Shown: positions 8,723 to 17,717, counted from the first letter of the stretch. The stretch is DNA of 64,000 bases from Kutzneria sp. CA-103260 (GCF_018263855.1 NZ_CP073318.1:2914001-2978000); one strand, 5' to 3'. The notes: generated by a model from the sequence alone, not told the origin. Program-made: numbers and translations.

Positions 8723-9655
8723 TCAGCGCTCCAGCGTCGCGGCCAGCAGCGAGATCATCGCGGCATCCGACAGCGCGGCGCCGTCCCAGGTGACGGTGAG
8801 GCGGGTGATCCGACGCTGATCGTCCAGTTCGAACGCGACGATGCCGTGATCGACAGCCGCGCCCCGACGGGTCCACTCGTAGCCGCCGCCCTGGGCGCTG
8901 CCGACGGTGTGCCGGATCGCCGCTCCGGGCCCGTACGGCAGCGACGCCCACGCCCGCCCCAGATAGTCCTCAATGGCCTGACGGCCGACGATCTCCACGC
9001 GCAGAGCCAGATCCTCCAACACGGCGTCCGCGGCGAACAGGTCGGCGGTGTCCCCGGCGACCAGCCGTGCCGCCACCGACCGCACCACCGGGGACGACTG
9101 GGCGCCGACCACGTCCTCGCCGTAGGTCGGCGGGTACTGCGAGGGCGGCACCCGCAGCGCAGCGGTGGCGTCGATGCCGAAGTGCCGGCCGTCCCAATAG
9201 TCGACCTGACGGATCACCTTGCCGTCACGGAAATCCACTGCGGCCACGATCCGGATCTCGTGGCCGAACAGCTCGGGGGAGTCGGTGAACACCACCACCG
9301 CGCTGCGCTCGTCGCCGATCACCCGGGTCGGATACGACCGGGCCGTCTTGGGCCAGGAGGGCATGTACTGCTGGAACACCGCGCGCAGGCTGTCCCAGCT
9401 CGGCATGTACCAGCCGACCGTGGCGTCGGTGTAGAACATCGGACTCCGGGCGAAGTGGGCCATGGTGCGGTCCACGTCGGCGGTCGACTTGTCCCGATAC
9501 AGGCTGGTCACCTGGGCCGCCAACCGTGGCGTCCCGTGACTGGCGTCCAGCCCCGTTGGATCCTCATCCGCGTGACCCCGCGGCCCGAGTGAGCCACTGA
9601 GGTACGCGCCTGCCCCGGCCACCGTCGTCGCGAGCAAACCCCGTCGTGTCAGCAT
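8723..9655 (-). CDS. Tat-exported protein with two SnoaL-like domains
   Basis: A 310-residue exported protein. The N-terminus MLTRRGLLATTVAGAGAYL is a twin-arginine signal, so it is exported folded. The mature part has two cystatin-like alpha+beta segments (about 45-165 and 180-305) of the SnoaL/NTF2 type, with FRDGKVIRQVDYWDG and FELDDQRRITRLTVTWDG in equivalent positions, suggesting tandem duplication. Such folds act as isomerases, cyclases or binding proteins. It is divergent from a MarR gene, and a TTGAAGCTTCAA palindrome lies 15 bases from its start, so MarR probably represses it. Confidence 0.75.
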   Translation of the reverse strand: MLTRRGLLATTVAGAGAYLSGSLGPRGHADEDPTGLDASHGTPRLAAQVTSLYRDKSTADVDRTMAHFARSPMFYTDATVGWYMPSWDSLRAVFQQYMPSWPKTARSYPTRVIGDERSAVVVFTDSPELFGHEIRIVAAVDFRDGKVIRQVDYWDGRHFGIDATAALRVPPSQYPPTYGEDVVGAQSSPVVRSVAARLVAGDTADLFAADAVLEDLALRVEIVGRQAIEDYLGRAWASLPYGPGAAIRHTVGSAQGGGYEWTRRGAAVDHGIVAFELDDQRRITRLTVTWDGAALSDAAMISLLAATLER

Positions 9656-9669
9656 GACGCCTCCCTGAC

Positions 9670-9722
9670 TTGAAGCTTCAACTCAGCCTTGTGAGCCTAG
9701 CGGCGCTCAGTTGAAGCTTCAA
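9670..9722. promoter_or_regulatory. Paired MarR-type operator
   Basis: The perfect palindrome TTGAAGCTTCAA occurs twice in the 87-base divergent gap, at 9670-9681 and 9711-9722. The flanking CTCAG sequence is also shared. One copy lies near each gene start, so MarR could control both directions. A TAGGAT hexamer (9731-9736) six bases before the MarR GTG fits a leaderless promoter. Confidence 0.78.
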
Positions 9723-9742
9723 GCGTGAGTTAGGATGACGCC

Positions 9743-10240
9743 GTGAGCACCGAGCCCCGCTGGCTGTCCGCCGCCGAGACCGACGCCTGGATCGCGCTGG
9801 TCGGCGTCCTGATCAAGGTGCCGGCCGCGCTGGAGGGCGAGTTGCGCCGCCGGACCGGCCTCGCGCACTTCGAGTACCTGGCCATGAGCGCCCTGTCCGA
9901 GGCGGCCGAGCGCACGCTGCCGATGAGCGAGCTGGCGACGCTGTCCAACGCCTCCCTGTCCCGGCTCTCGCACGTGATCGCCAAGCTGGAGGGCAACGGC
10001 TGGGTCACCCGTGCCGCCTGCCCCGGCAACGGCCGCGTCACCAACGCCACCCTGACCGACGCCGGCTTCGACCTGGTGGTGCGGACCGCTCCCGTCCACC
10101 TGGAACTGGCCCGCCGCTACGTCCTGGACACCCTGGCCCCGGAGCAGGTCGGCCAGCTCACCGCCATCGCCCAGCAGATCCTGGCCACCGTCGACCCCGA
10201 GTCCCACTACCCGCCCCGAGGCACCGCCGCCCGCAAATGA
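9743..10240 (+). CDS. MarR-family transcriptional regulator
   Basis: A 165-residue MarR regulator. The winged helix spans about 45-120 with FEYLAMSALSEA, the recognition region ATLSNASLSRLSHVIAKLEGNGWVTR and a wing with GRVTNATLTDAG. The start is the GTG at 9743. It faces the Tat-exported SnoaL-like gene across two TTGAAGCTTCAA palindromes and probably represses itself and that gene until a small aromatic or oxidative ligand binds. Confidence 0.9.
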   Translation: MSTEPRWLSAAETDAWIALVGVLIKVPAALEGELRRRTGLAHFEYLAMSALSEAAERTLPMSELATLSNASLSRLSHVIAKLEGNGWVTRAACPGNGRVTNATLTDAGFDLVVRTAPVHLELARRYVLDTLAPEQVGQLTAIAQQILATVDPESHYPPRGTAARK

Positions 10241-10357
10241 ACCCGGCCCGCTTCGCGAAGGAGCGGAAAGTGCCGCGCCATCGGGCAGAACGGCGACCGG
10301 AAATCACCTCCGCGGATAGTTTCGTGCCACACAAGGCAATCCCGAGGGCGAACCTCC

Positions 10358-10675
10358 ATGTCCGACATCAGCGCCCTCGCCCAGGCGCTCGCCGTCGTGG
10401 ACAACGACGGCGACGGCCGGCCGGAGCTGCTGGCCGACGGCCGGTCGGTGGCTACGATCACCGCCACATTGGCCGAACCCAGGGCCGGCGTCGAGGTCTC
10501 CTTCGAGGTCAATCGCGGCCTGTTGTCGCACAAAACCGCGATCACCGACGAGACCGGCGCAGCTACCGTTCGGGTGCGCAGCATCGCCGAGACGGTGCTG
10601 CTGCGGATCACGGCCAATGCCGACGGCCACCGCGCCACCGAGCTGCGGCTGGAACTGGTGCCGCCGGCGTTCTGA
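10358..10675 (+). CDS. Small Ig-like beta-sandwich protein, unknown function
   Basis: A 105-residue protein from ATG 10358. After a short helical N-terminus it has VVDNDGDGRPELLADG, a D-x-D-x-D-G loop like those in EF-hand, dockerin and thrombospondin-type calcium sites. A beta-rich region follows (TITATLAEPRAGVEVSFEV, then TDETGAATVRVRS) resembling a bacterial Ig-like (invasin/Big_1) domain. There is no signal peptide, which is odd because Ig-like domains are usually extracellular. It stands alone between MarR and a hairpin. Function is not recognised. Confidence 0.6.
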   Translation: MSDISALAQALAVVDNDGDGRPELLADGRSVATITATLAEPRAGVEVSFEVNRGLLSHKTAITDETGAATVRVRSIAETVLLRITANADGHRATELRLELVPPAF

Positions 10676-10683
10676 GCGATTCC

Positions 10684-10729
10684 CCGTGCCGGTGTGGGAC
10701 GAGGTCATGGCCCCGTCCACCCGGCACGG
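10684..10729. terminator. Hairpin between convergent genes
   Basis: CCGTGCCGG (10684-10692) pairs with CCGGCACGG (10721-10729), and an inner GGGAC/GTCC pairing extends the stem. It lies between the small Ig-like gene and the convergent phosphotransferase gene, so it could terminate both. There is no U-tract, as is common in high-GC actinomycetes. Confidence 0.55.
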
Positions 10730-10821
10730 TGGGTGCCCGAAGCGCGCCAGTTGCCCACCCGAATGGCTCCATGACACCGGTCATTGGGCCGTTTGAGGCG
10801 CCACGTCGCCCACGCCTGATC

Positions 10822-11643
10822 TCAGGCTCGCGCCGTCCGGATCTGGCCCAGCCATTCCGCGGCCAGCTCGCGCCCGCCGGGAAGCTGGTCGTCCCGATCC
10901 CAGCGCCAGGTCGTGATGATGGCCAGCACGAGGATCCGGCACGCGCGCAACAGGTTCTGGTCGACGCCCGGATAGTGCTCGCCGACTTCCTCCGGCGCGT
11001 GGGCGAGGTCGAACTCCACCGGCCCACGGCAGCACGTCTCCAGGTCGATGAACCGCGGGCCTTCCGTCGTGCTGAGCACGTTGCCCGGATGCGGTTCGCC
11101 GTGCAGGATCTGCTGCGCCCCGCCGCTGGTCACGCCACTCAGATCCCGCAACGTCGCCGCGAGCACCTCCCGATCACCGTCCGGCAGCTCCGGCGTGCGC
11201 TCGCGACTGGCCACCAGGCGCTGGGCCTGCTCCACCCGATCCGTGACGTGCGGCGTTGGCACTTTGAGCCCGCGCATCCCAGCATGCAGTCGTTCCAACG
11301 CCTTCGCGTACTCCACCGGCGCGATCTCTTTTCGTGGCAATGGTTCGTAGTACTTCCACAGAGTCACCGCGAATCCGTCACGCTCGTGGACACGCGGCTC
11401 CACTCGGGGATCAAGGGCAGCCACCGGGCTTCCGTTCGCGGCCAGCCCTTGTGCCACGTCGATTTCCAGCTGCGCCACCTGATCCGTCACTGGCGCCACC
11501 CGGGCCAGCACGTCAGCGGGGAGCAGCCGCACCGTGAGCTTGTTCGAGTCCTGCAGCACGACCGCTTCGTCGCCGGCCAGGCCTTGTGACGACACCGCCG
11601 CGATCGCCGCAGCCACCGCCCGTCGCGATTCTGTTCCGCGCAC
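10822..11643 (-). CDS. Aminoglycoside-phosphotransferase-fold kinase
   Basis: A 273-residue APH-superfamily protein with catalytic loop ILHGEPHPGNVL, where Glu replaces the usual Asp after HG, and the metal motif RFIDLETCCRGPVEFDLAH. The HGEPHPGN variant is also common in this superfamily, so it may be active. The GTG at 11643 has an AAGGGGCGG ribosome site; an in-frame TTG at 11700 is less likely. The substrate is unknown. It is not closely similar to the other phosphotransferase at 7205-8164. Confidence 0.75.
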   Translation of the reverse strand: MRGTESRRAVAAAIAAVSSQGLAGDEAVVLQDSNKLTVRLLPADVLARVAPVTDQVAQLEIDVAQGLAANGSPVAALDPRVEPRVHERDGFAVTLWKYYEPLPRKEIAPVEYAKALERLHAGMRGLKVPTPHVTDRVEQAQRLVASRERTPELPDGDREVLAATLRDLSGVTSGGAQQILHGEPHPGNVLSTTEGPRFIDLETCCRGPVEFDLAHAPEEVGEHYPGVDQNLLRACRILVLAIITTWRWDRDDQLPGGRELAAEWLGQIRTARA

Positions 11644-11770
11644 CGTCGTCCGCCCCTTTCCTTCGACGCCGAGCGTCTCGGTTTCAGGGCACCAGGCCAA
11701 CTGGTTTTCGCTTGTTCAGGGTTCTTGCGGCTGCCCCAACGCCGCTCGTACTGCCAGCCGTTCGCGGGCC

Positions 11771-13363
11771 TCAGGCTGAACAGGGTGTCGACACCCCAGT
11801 AGATGACGCGGCACGGCATCCGGAGGCCACCCTGCCACAGGACGCCAGGAGTTCGTGCGCGACCTCGTTCGCATCGGGCCCGGCGGCGAGGACGTAGTGA
11901 TCGGGGCGCTCGGCGATCGCGGCGGCGCCGAGGTGGTCGAACCAGCGGTGCAGGGTGCCGTCCACGTCGGCCACAACGCCGTTTCCAGCCAGTTCACCGA
12001 TCACGATCACGGTGACGCCGGCGGCGCGCAGGGCCGGGACGTCGACGCCGGCGAGACTGTCCTCGCGCACCAGCAGCCGGAAACCGCCACCGACGACCTG
12101 GTCACGTAGTCCGACCTGCTGGCCGTCATCAACCCGGCCCTGTACCGAGCGGGTACCGCCGCCGGGACCGTGCAGGCCGGGACCAAGGTCGGGAAGGCGG
12201 ATTCGCTCGGGCTCGAGGCGGGAGTCGCGACGGGCCCGCAGCCTGTCGTCGCGTTGGCGGGCAAGCTCGGGGTCGGTCAGGGTGTGCTGACGCCCAAGCG
12301 CCATGCTGGTCTCGGTGATGGTGCGAACATGCGGCTCGCGCTCGCTTTGATAGGTGTCGAGCACGTCGGTCTCACGCACGCCGGCCAGCACAAGGTCCAG
12401 CTTGAACGCGAGGTTCGCCGCGTCGCGCATCCCCGAACACATGCCCTGCCCGAGGAACGGCGGCATCTGGTGGGCGGCGTCGCCGGCGAGCAGGACACGC
12501 CGGTCGCGCCAGCGTCGTGCGATCAGGGACCGGAACGTGTAGGTCGCGACGCGCACGAGGTCGGCATCGGCCGGGGTCAGGTACCGCTTTACCCGCTGCC
12601 ACGTCTCCCCGTCGGAGAACTCCCGACCTACGTCCGCCTCGTCGAGCATGAAGCAGAACCGCTGGTGTCCCGCGCCGGTGGTGATGATCGTGGTGGGCTC
12701 CTCGGGATCACCGATCTGCAGGGCCGAGGGCAGGCCCAGTTCGTCGGCGGGACGCCCGAGCTTGAAGTCGCACACCAGCCACGGCTCGGCGAAGTCGAGA
12801 TCGTCCTGGTCGATGCCGAGCGCCGCCCGCACAAAGCTGTTGCCGCCGTCGCAGGCCACGACGTAGCGCGCACGCACCGTGCCGCCCTCGGCCGTGGCGA
12901 GGCGAACCCCCTCCTCGGTCTGCTCGAGGCCGGTTACTGCCGCGCCGAGCCGGACCTCGACCATCGGTAGCGACGCACACCGCGCGTGCAGTGCCTGTTC
13001 GAGGACGGGTTGATGGAACATGACCATGTCGGGCCAGCCGCTGTCGCCAACGAGCCGGCTCTCCATGTTGACCAGAATCTCGCCGGCGGCGTCGCTCCAC
13101 TGGTAGGCAGTCTGCACATGCAGGGTGGGCCACAGCTCCTCCACCAGGCCTAGCCCGGCGAGCAGCCGGAGGATCTCGCCGTCGAAGCTAGCGGCGCGCG
13201 GCAGGCCGTAGAGCCCGGGGTAGCGCTCCAGCACCACCACGGAGCGACCGGCCTGCCCCAGCAGCGCCGCCAGCGTCAGGCCCACCGGTCCCGCGCCCAC
13301 CACCGCCACATCGACGACATCGTCGGCCGGTGACGACCCGCCGCCCAGTCCCTGCCCAGTCAT
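11771..13363 (-). CDS. FAD-dependent aromatic monooxygenase (MhpA/PheA type)
   Basis: A 530-residue class A flavoprotein hydroxylase. It shows the FAD motif VVGAGPVGLTLAALLG (about 21-36), the middle DG motif VACDGGNSFVR, the GD motif RRVLLAGDAAHQMPPFLGQG and a C-terminal thioredoxin-like domain, as in 3-(3-hydroxyphenyl)propionate hydroxylases. The expected reaction is NAD(P)H-dependent ortho-hydroxylation of a phenolic ring. ATG 13363 has a GAAAGGAGAG ribosome site. It lies 36 bases downstream of the quinone-reductase-like gene on the same strand, so the two form an operon opposite a LysR regulator. Confidence 0.88.
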   Translation of the reverse strand: MTGQGLGGGSSPADDVVDVAVVGAGPVGLTLAALLGQAGRSVVVLERYPGLYGLPRAASFDGEILRLLAGLGLVEELWPTLHVQTAYQWSDAAGEILVNMESRLVGDSGWPDMVMFHQPVLEQALHARCASLPMVEVRLGAAVTGLEQTEEGVRLATAEGGTVRARYVVACDGGNSFVRAALGIDQDDLDFAEPWLVCDFKLGRPADELGLPSALQIGDPEEPTTIITTGAGHQRFCFMLDEADVGREFSDGETWQRVKRYLTPADADLVRVATYTFRSLIARRWRDRRVLLAGDAAHQMPPFLGQGMCSGMRDAANLAFKLDLVLAGVRETDVLDTYQSEREPHVRTITETSMALGRQHTLTDPELARQRDDRLRARRDSRLEPERIRLPDLGPGLHGPGGGTRSVQGRVDDGQQVGLRDQVVGGGFRLLVREDSLAGVDVPALRAAGVTVIVIGELAGNGVVADVDGTLHRWFDHLGAAAIAERPDHYVLAAGPDANEVAHELLASCGRVASGCRAASSTGVSTPCSA

Positions 13364-13399
13364 CGTCTCGCTCTCCTTTCCCGTCGACCGATGGCCTGC

Positions 13400-14362
13400 T
13401 CAGGGGATGAGCACGAGCTTGCCGGGAGCGTGCCCGGCGATACCGACCTCGTGGGCCTTCGCGGCCAGGGTGAGCGGGAAGGTGGTGTCGACGATGACGC
13501 GTAGGGCGCCGGACTCGACGCGGTCGATGAGGGCACCGCGGGCGGCGCTGCGGATCTCGGTGCCCGCGTCCTGCCCCGGGCCGTAGCCGAGCAGCTTGAT
13601 GCCGGCGGCGGCGCGGCGCGGCGACCCGGTGATCGAGGCGATTCGGGTGCGGTCGGCCACCAGCTCCAGCGAGACCTGAAGCGCCTCGTCGGTTCCGGCA
13701 AAGTCGACCGCGGCACTGACACCGTGCGGCGCGGCGGTGCGCACCCGGCCGGCCAGCCCTGGGCCGTAGACAACGGGGGTTGCGCCGAGTTCACGCAGCA
13801 ACGCGTGGTTGCGTTCGGCTGCGGTGGCGATCACAGTCGCCCCCGCAGCGGCGGCCAGTTGCACGCCCATCAGACCGACGCCACCGGACCCGCCGTGGAC
13901 GAGCACCGCGTCGCCGGCAGCCACCCCGGCGGCGTGCAGCGCGTGGACCGCTGTGGTGCCGGTCAGCATCAGCGACCCCGCCTCGGCCCACCCCAGCCCG
14001 GCGGGCTTGGCCAGGATCGCGGTCGCCGGGGCTGAGACGTAGTCGGCGTAGGCGGCCGTCACCGGATACACGATGACCTCATCGCCGATCCGCACACCGG
14101 TCACGTCCGCGCCGACCTCGGTGACGACGCCCGCGCACTCCAGGCCGATCGACGGCATCGAGGCGGCGAGCCCGGCGGCGTCCTTGTGGTCGTCGTCCAC
14201 GGCGTGGAAAGCCCCGCTGTAGAGCTTCCAGTCGATCGGGTTGACCCCAGCCGCCCGGACCTCGACGACCACGCCGTCGGCGGCCGCGTGCGGGGTGGGC
14301 ACCTCGACCACGCCGAGCACGTCGGGTGTGCCGTGGGCGGTCGGTCGCACGATCCTGGGCAT
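13400..14362 (-). CDS. Zinc-independent alcohol dehydrogenase / quinone oxidoreductase
   Basis: A 320-residue MDR-family NADPH oxidoreductase. It has the N-terminal GroES-like fold (GVNPIDWKLYSG) and a Rossmann domain with VLVHGGSGGVGLMGVQLA, and lacks the structural zinc cysteines, as in quinone oxidoreductases. It probably reduces a quinone or enone. The start is ATG 14362 with an AGGAG site; extensions to 14470 are not needed. It is the first gene of the operon with the flavin monooxygenase and is divergent from the LysR gene, so LysR control is likely. Confidence 0.88.
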   Translation of the reverse strand: MPRIVRPTAHGTPDVLGVVEVPTPHAAADGVVVEVRAAGVNPIDWKLYSGAFHAVDDDHKDAAGLAASMPSIGLECAGVVTEVGADVTGVRIGDEVIVYPVTAAYADYVSAPATAILAKPAGLGWAEAGSLMLTGTTAVHALHAAGVAAGDAVLVHGGSGGVGLMGVQLAAAAGATVIATAAERNHALLRELGATPVVYGPGLAGRVRTAAPHGVSAAVDFAGTDEALQVSLELVADRTRIASITGSPRRAAAGIKLLGYGPGQDAGTEIRSAARGALIDRVESGALRVIVDTTFPLTLAAKAHEVGIAGHAPGKLVLIP

Positions 14363-14419
14363 GACTGAACTCCTGTTTTTGTCGGTGAAGGACTCCCGAA
14401 ACCCAGTATTGGTCCGATC

Positions 14420-14432
14420 GGGCATAATGCCC
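14420..14432. promoter_or_regulatory. Candidate LysR operator
   Basis: The 13-bp perfect palindrome GGGCATAATGCCC lies about midway between the quinone-reductase start and the LysR start. It contains the A/T-centred dyad typical of LysR sites. Related CCCAGTATTGG and CCAGTGCATTG words flank it. Confidence 0.55.
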
Positions 14433-14484
14433 AGTGCATTGTTGGTACGGAGTACTTGCGTCAGACGCACGAGTGGGGATAGCC

Positions 14485-15408
14485 GTGGCGGAGGAGTTGG
14501 ATCTCAATCTGCTGCGCGTGTTCGACGCGCTGTTGGACACCGGCAGCGTCAAGGAGGCCGCCGTGCGCCTGCACCTGTCCGCGCCGGCGACCAGCCGGGC
14601 GCTGAGCCGGCTGCGGCGCGTGATGAACGACCCCATCCTGGTTCGGGCGGGCCGCGGCCTGGTGCCCACGCCGTTCGCGCTCCGCTCGGCCGTCACGGTC
14701 AAAGCACTGCTCGACACCGCCGATCGGCTGCGGACCGAGCCCGCCGGCAGCGATCCGCGCTCCTGGCGGCGCACCTTCTCCATCCGCCTCAACGACGGCC
14801 TCGTGCCGGTCCTCGCCCCGCGCCTCACCCGCCGGATCGCCGACGAGGCGCCCGAGGTGCGCCTGCGGTTCGTCCGCCAGGACTCCAAGGACCCTGACCC
14901 GCTGCGGGACGGCTCGATCGACCTCGACGTCATGGTCGCGGGCCCACCACCACCCGATGTCCATGCCTCGACGTTGTTCACCGATCACTTCGTCGCCGCC
15001 GTCGCCGCTGATTCGGAGCTGGGCCGGGCCCCGCGACTGACCCTCGACGACCTGTGCCGTTTGCCCCACGTCTCGGCCTCGCGCCGCGGCCTCGCCCGCG
15101 GTCCGCTCGACGACGCCCTGGAGCGGATCGGGCGTTCCCGTCACGTCGTTGCGGTCGTGCCCACCTATGCCGTGGGTGCTCTCATGGCTCTTGAGCAGGA
15201 TGTCATCTGTCTCGTGCCGCGCGTGACGGCCGCGCACCTGGTCGAGCGAGGCGTTCCCTTGCGCCATCACGAGGTTCCTGTCGACCTGCCCACCGCTGAC
15301 GTCGAACTGCGCTGGCACCGTCGCGTCCACGACGATCCCTCCTCACGGTGGCTTCGCGGCTGTGTCCGCGAGGCCATCCGCCCGCTCACCGCCATCCCGA
15401 GCGCCTGA
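14485..15408 (+). CDS. LysR-family transcriptional regulator
   Basis: A 307-residue LysR regulator. The N-terminal winged helix contains LNLLRVFDALLDTGSVKEAA and LSAPATSRALSRLRRVMNDP, followed by a periplasmic-binding-type effector domain (about 95-300). The GTG at 14485 has GGGGAT upstream; a GTG four codons earlier and a farther TTG are alternatives. It is divergent from the quinone-reductase/monooxygenase operon and is the likely activator. The NodD-like start and an aromatic enzyme target suggest a phenolic or quinone effector, which is inference. Confidence 0.9.
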   Translation: MAEELDLNLLRVFDALLDTGSVKEAAVRLHLSAPATSRALSRLRRVMNDPILVRAGRGLVPTPFALRSAVTVKALLDTADRLRTEPAGSDPRSWRRTFSIRLNDGLVPVLAPRLTRRIADEAPEVRLRFVRQDSKDPDPLRDGSIDLDVMVAGPPPPDVHASTLFTDHFVAAVAADSELGRAPRLTLDDLCRLPHVSASRRGLARGPLDDALERIGRSRHVVAVVPTYAVGALMALEQDVICLVPRVTAAHLVERGVPLRHHEVPVDLPTADVELRWHRRVHDDPSSRWLRGCVREAIRPLTAIPSA

Positions 15409-15448
15409 CCGTCCGCGTGCCGACGCCCTCCTGATGCGCAACACCCGA

Positions 15449-16384
15449 CTAGTCAAGGAAAACCGCGGATGTCAACCGCCTCCGGTCCACGGTCACCTGG
15501 AAAACATCCGGCCTGCTGTAGTGCCCGGTCGGGTCGAAACCTTGCCGGGCCCCACGCACCACAGTGGGGTCGATATCGGCGATGACGAGCCGCTCCTCGT
15601 CTTTGACGGGTTCCACGATCCACCGGCCGTTCGGCCCGGCGATTGCGGATCCGCCGTCGTAGGGCGAGATCTGCCCGGCCGCCAGGATCTCATCCCGTAA
15701 CGGGAACCCGGCGGGCACATCCGCGTAGTCGATCAGCGCGCCGGCTGCGAGCGAGTACATCCGACCCTCCAGCGCGACGAACCGGGTGATGTCGCCGGTC
15801 AGCCTCGTGGATCCTGGCCACACCGACACATGCAGGTCGGGAGCCTGCGCGTAGAGGGCATGCCGCGCCAACGGCATCCAGTTCTCCCAGCAGCACAGCC
15901 CGCCGACCCGCGTGCCGCCGACCTGGTGCACCCGCAGACCGTGCCCGTCCCCGTTGCCCCACACCAGCCGTTCCTCGAAAGTCGGCACAAGCTTCCGATG
16001 CACGCCGCACACCCCGGCCACTGGGTCGATAGCGAGCAGCGTGCAATACACCGTGCCGCGCCCCGGCCCGCGCTCAGCGATCCCGAGATAGGTGAACACA
16101 CCGTGGTCCCGGACGCACTCGACGACCATGCGCAGCTCGGGACCAGTCAGCTCGATCGCGGCCTCCTGGTACGCCGCGTAGGCCAATTCCTGCTTGGCGT
16201 CATCGAATCTCGCCCCTTCGGCTTGAGTGAGCCAGATCGGATAGCCCGGCAGGAAGGTCTCGGGAAACACGACGAGCTCCACTCCCGCCGCCGCGGCCCG
16301 CCCGACGAAGTCGAGCACCTTGCGGAGCCCGGCTTCTCGGTCCATCCAGGGACAGCGGACCTGGGCAGCGGCAACACGCATCAT
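15449..16384 (-). CDS. Carbon-nitrogen hydrolase of the nitrilase family
   Basis: A 311-residue nitrilase-superfamily enzyme. The catalytic Glu is in VVFPETFLPGYP, the Lys in VHRKLVPTFEER and the Cys in GGLCCWENWMPL, in the expected order. The PTFEER and CCWENWMPLAR motifs are characteristic of true nitrilases or aliphatic nitrilase-like enzymes, which convert nitriles to acids plus ammonia. Two ATG codons are adjacent (16384 and 16381) after AAGGAG. It is convergent with the LysR gene and shows no partner operon. Confidence 0.88.
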   Translation of the reverse strand: MMRVAAAQVRCPWMDREAGLRKVLDFVGRAAAAGVELVVFPETFLPGYPIWLTQAEGARFDDAKQELAYAAYQEAAIELTGPELRMVVECVRDHGVFTYLGIAERGPGRGTVYCTLLAIDPVAGVCGVHRKLVPTFEERLVWGNGDGHGLRVHQVGGTRVGGLCCWENWMPLARHALYAQAPDLHVSVWPGSTRLTGDITRFVALEGRMYSLAAGALIDYADVPAGFPLRDEILAAGQISPYDGGSAIAGPNGRWIVEPVKDEERLVIADIDPTVVRGARQGFDPTGHYSRPDVFQVTVDRRRLTSAVFLD

Positions 16385-16614
16385 GAGCTCCTTCGACTAG
16401 TTGAGGTCGCCAAACCTAGCCACCAAGATCGAGGAACGAGGCCGCGCCCCGTTGGCGCAGTTGCCGCACAGCTGCTCCACGCTGGCCTGCTGCTCGCGGA
16501 CGCCCTGGCCGACCTGGCGCAGCCGGTCATAAGCCCCAGTGCCACCAAGTGATTGCTGGGCGCCGGACGGATCGCGTGAGGTCGCTGGAGTCCGCCGGCA
16601 TGCGGCCAGCCGCC

Positions 16615-17604
16615 CTACCCGGTTCCCGCGGCGTGCCCGGCTCGACGGGACAGCTCCGCGAACGCCGCTCGCAGCTCCGGCGGCCCGATCACCTCGATCT
16701 CCGTGTCGAAGCGAGCCAACGCCGCCGCAAGGGCGGCCCAGGACCAGGACCCCGTCGTCAGCCTGGTCCTGGCGGGGCCGAGTTCCTCGACGACGCCGTC
16801 GCCGGCGAACGGGGCCACCTCCGCGGCGGGCAGGTCGAGGATCACTTCGCCGCGGCAGGGCCAGGCGTCCGTGCTCTCGGAGCCCTTGAACCGGGCCGAC
16901 AGGAACGCGGCTACGTCGCCGCCCGGCCCTTCCCGTGGCACGAACCGCGGGCCGTTCGGGACCCGCAGTGTCATCCGGTCGGCGCGGAAGGTCCGCCAGT
17001 CGCCGCGGTCGGGGTCCCAGCCGACGACGTACCAGCGCCCGGCCCGCACCACCAGATGCTGGGGCTGCACCCGGCGGGGCGGGTGCTGTTCGGCGTCCTC
17101 GGGTCGTCCCGGCGAGCGGTAGTCGAACCGCAGCTCCTCGCCTGCTCGGACCGCAGCGCTCAGTGTGAGCAGGATCCCGATGTCGACCTGGGGATCGGTG
17201 CCGCGCCCGGCCGCGCTGATCTCAAGGGCGTCGACACGCTGCCGCAACCGCGACGGCAGCACCTGCCGCACCGTGGCCAGGGCCCGCGCGGCCGCCTCCG
17301 CGATGCCCGCGCCCGTCCCGACCGCGATCCGCAGCGCCACGGCCAGCGCGACCGCCTGCTCCTCGTCGAACAGCAGTGGCGGCATCTGACTGCCCGCTTC
17401 GAGCCGGTAGCCGCCGTCGGGGCCCTTGACCGCCTGGACGGGATAACCCAGCTCGCGCAGCCGGTCGACGTCGCGGCGCACGGTCCGCTCGCTGACACCC
17501 AGCCGCTCGGCGAGCAGGCCGCCCGGCCAGTCCCGGCGGGCCTGCAGCATGGACAGCAGCGACAACAGCCGGCTGGAGGTCGTCGTCGACGAGGCAATCG
17601 GCAT
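16615..17604 (-). CDS. WYL-domain HTH transcriptional regulator (YafY type)
   Basis: A 329-residue regulator with an N-terminal DeoR-type winged helix (LLSLLSMLQARRDWPGG, then LGVSERTVRRDVDRLRELGYPV) and a C-terminal WYL ligand-binding region: LVVRAGRWYVVGWDPDRGDWRTFRADRM, with the conserved aromatic and Arg positions. ATG 17604 has an AGGGTC site. It is divergent from a VOC-family gene, a pairing common in actinomycetes, and probably controls it. Confidence 0.9.
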   Translation of the reverse strand: MPIASSTTTSSRLLSLLSMLQARRDWPGGLLAERLGVSERTVRRDVDRLRELGYPVQAVKGPDGGYRLEAGSQMPPLLFDEEQAVALAVALRIAVGTGAGIAEAAARALATVRQVLPSRLRQRVDALEISAAGRGTDPQVDIGILLTLSAAVRAGEELRFDYRSPGRPEDAEQHPPRRVQPQHLVVRAGRWYVVGWDPDRGDWRTFRADRMTLRVPNGPRFVPREGPGGDVAAFLSARFKGSESTDAWPCRGEVILDLPAAEVAPFAGDGVVEELGPARTRLTTGSWSWAALAAALARFDTEIEVIGPPELRAAFAELSRRAGHAAGTG

Positions 17605-17717
17605 AGTTTGACCCTGCCACAAATAGCGGACGTTCTCTGACCGGTACTGCTGACATCGTCGTTCTTGTCGCCGGAAACCTCCGGCACCAGGAACCACTTG
17701 CGAAGGACCGGAACACC

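Noticed and set aside
16385-16614. C-terminal gene remnant reading QLLHAGLLLADALADLAQP
   Set aside because: It is too short to identify and may be chance in a GC-rich gap; only a promoter region is expected there.
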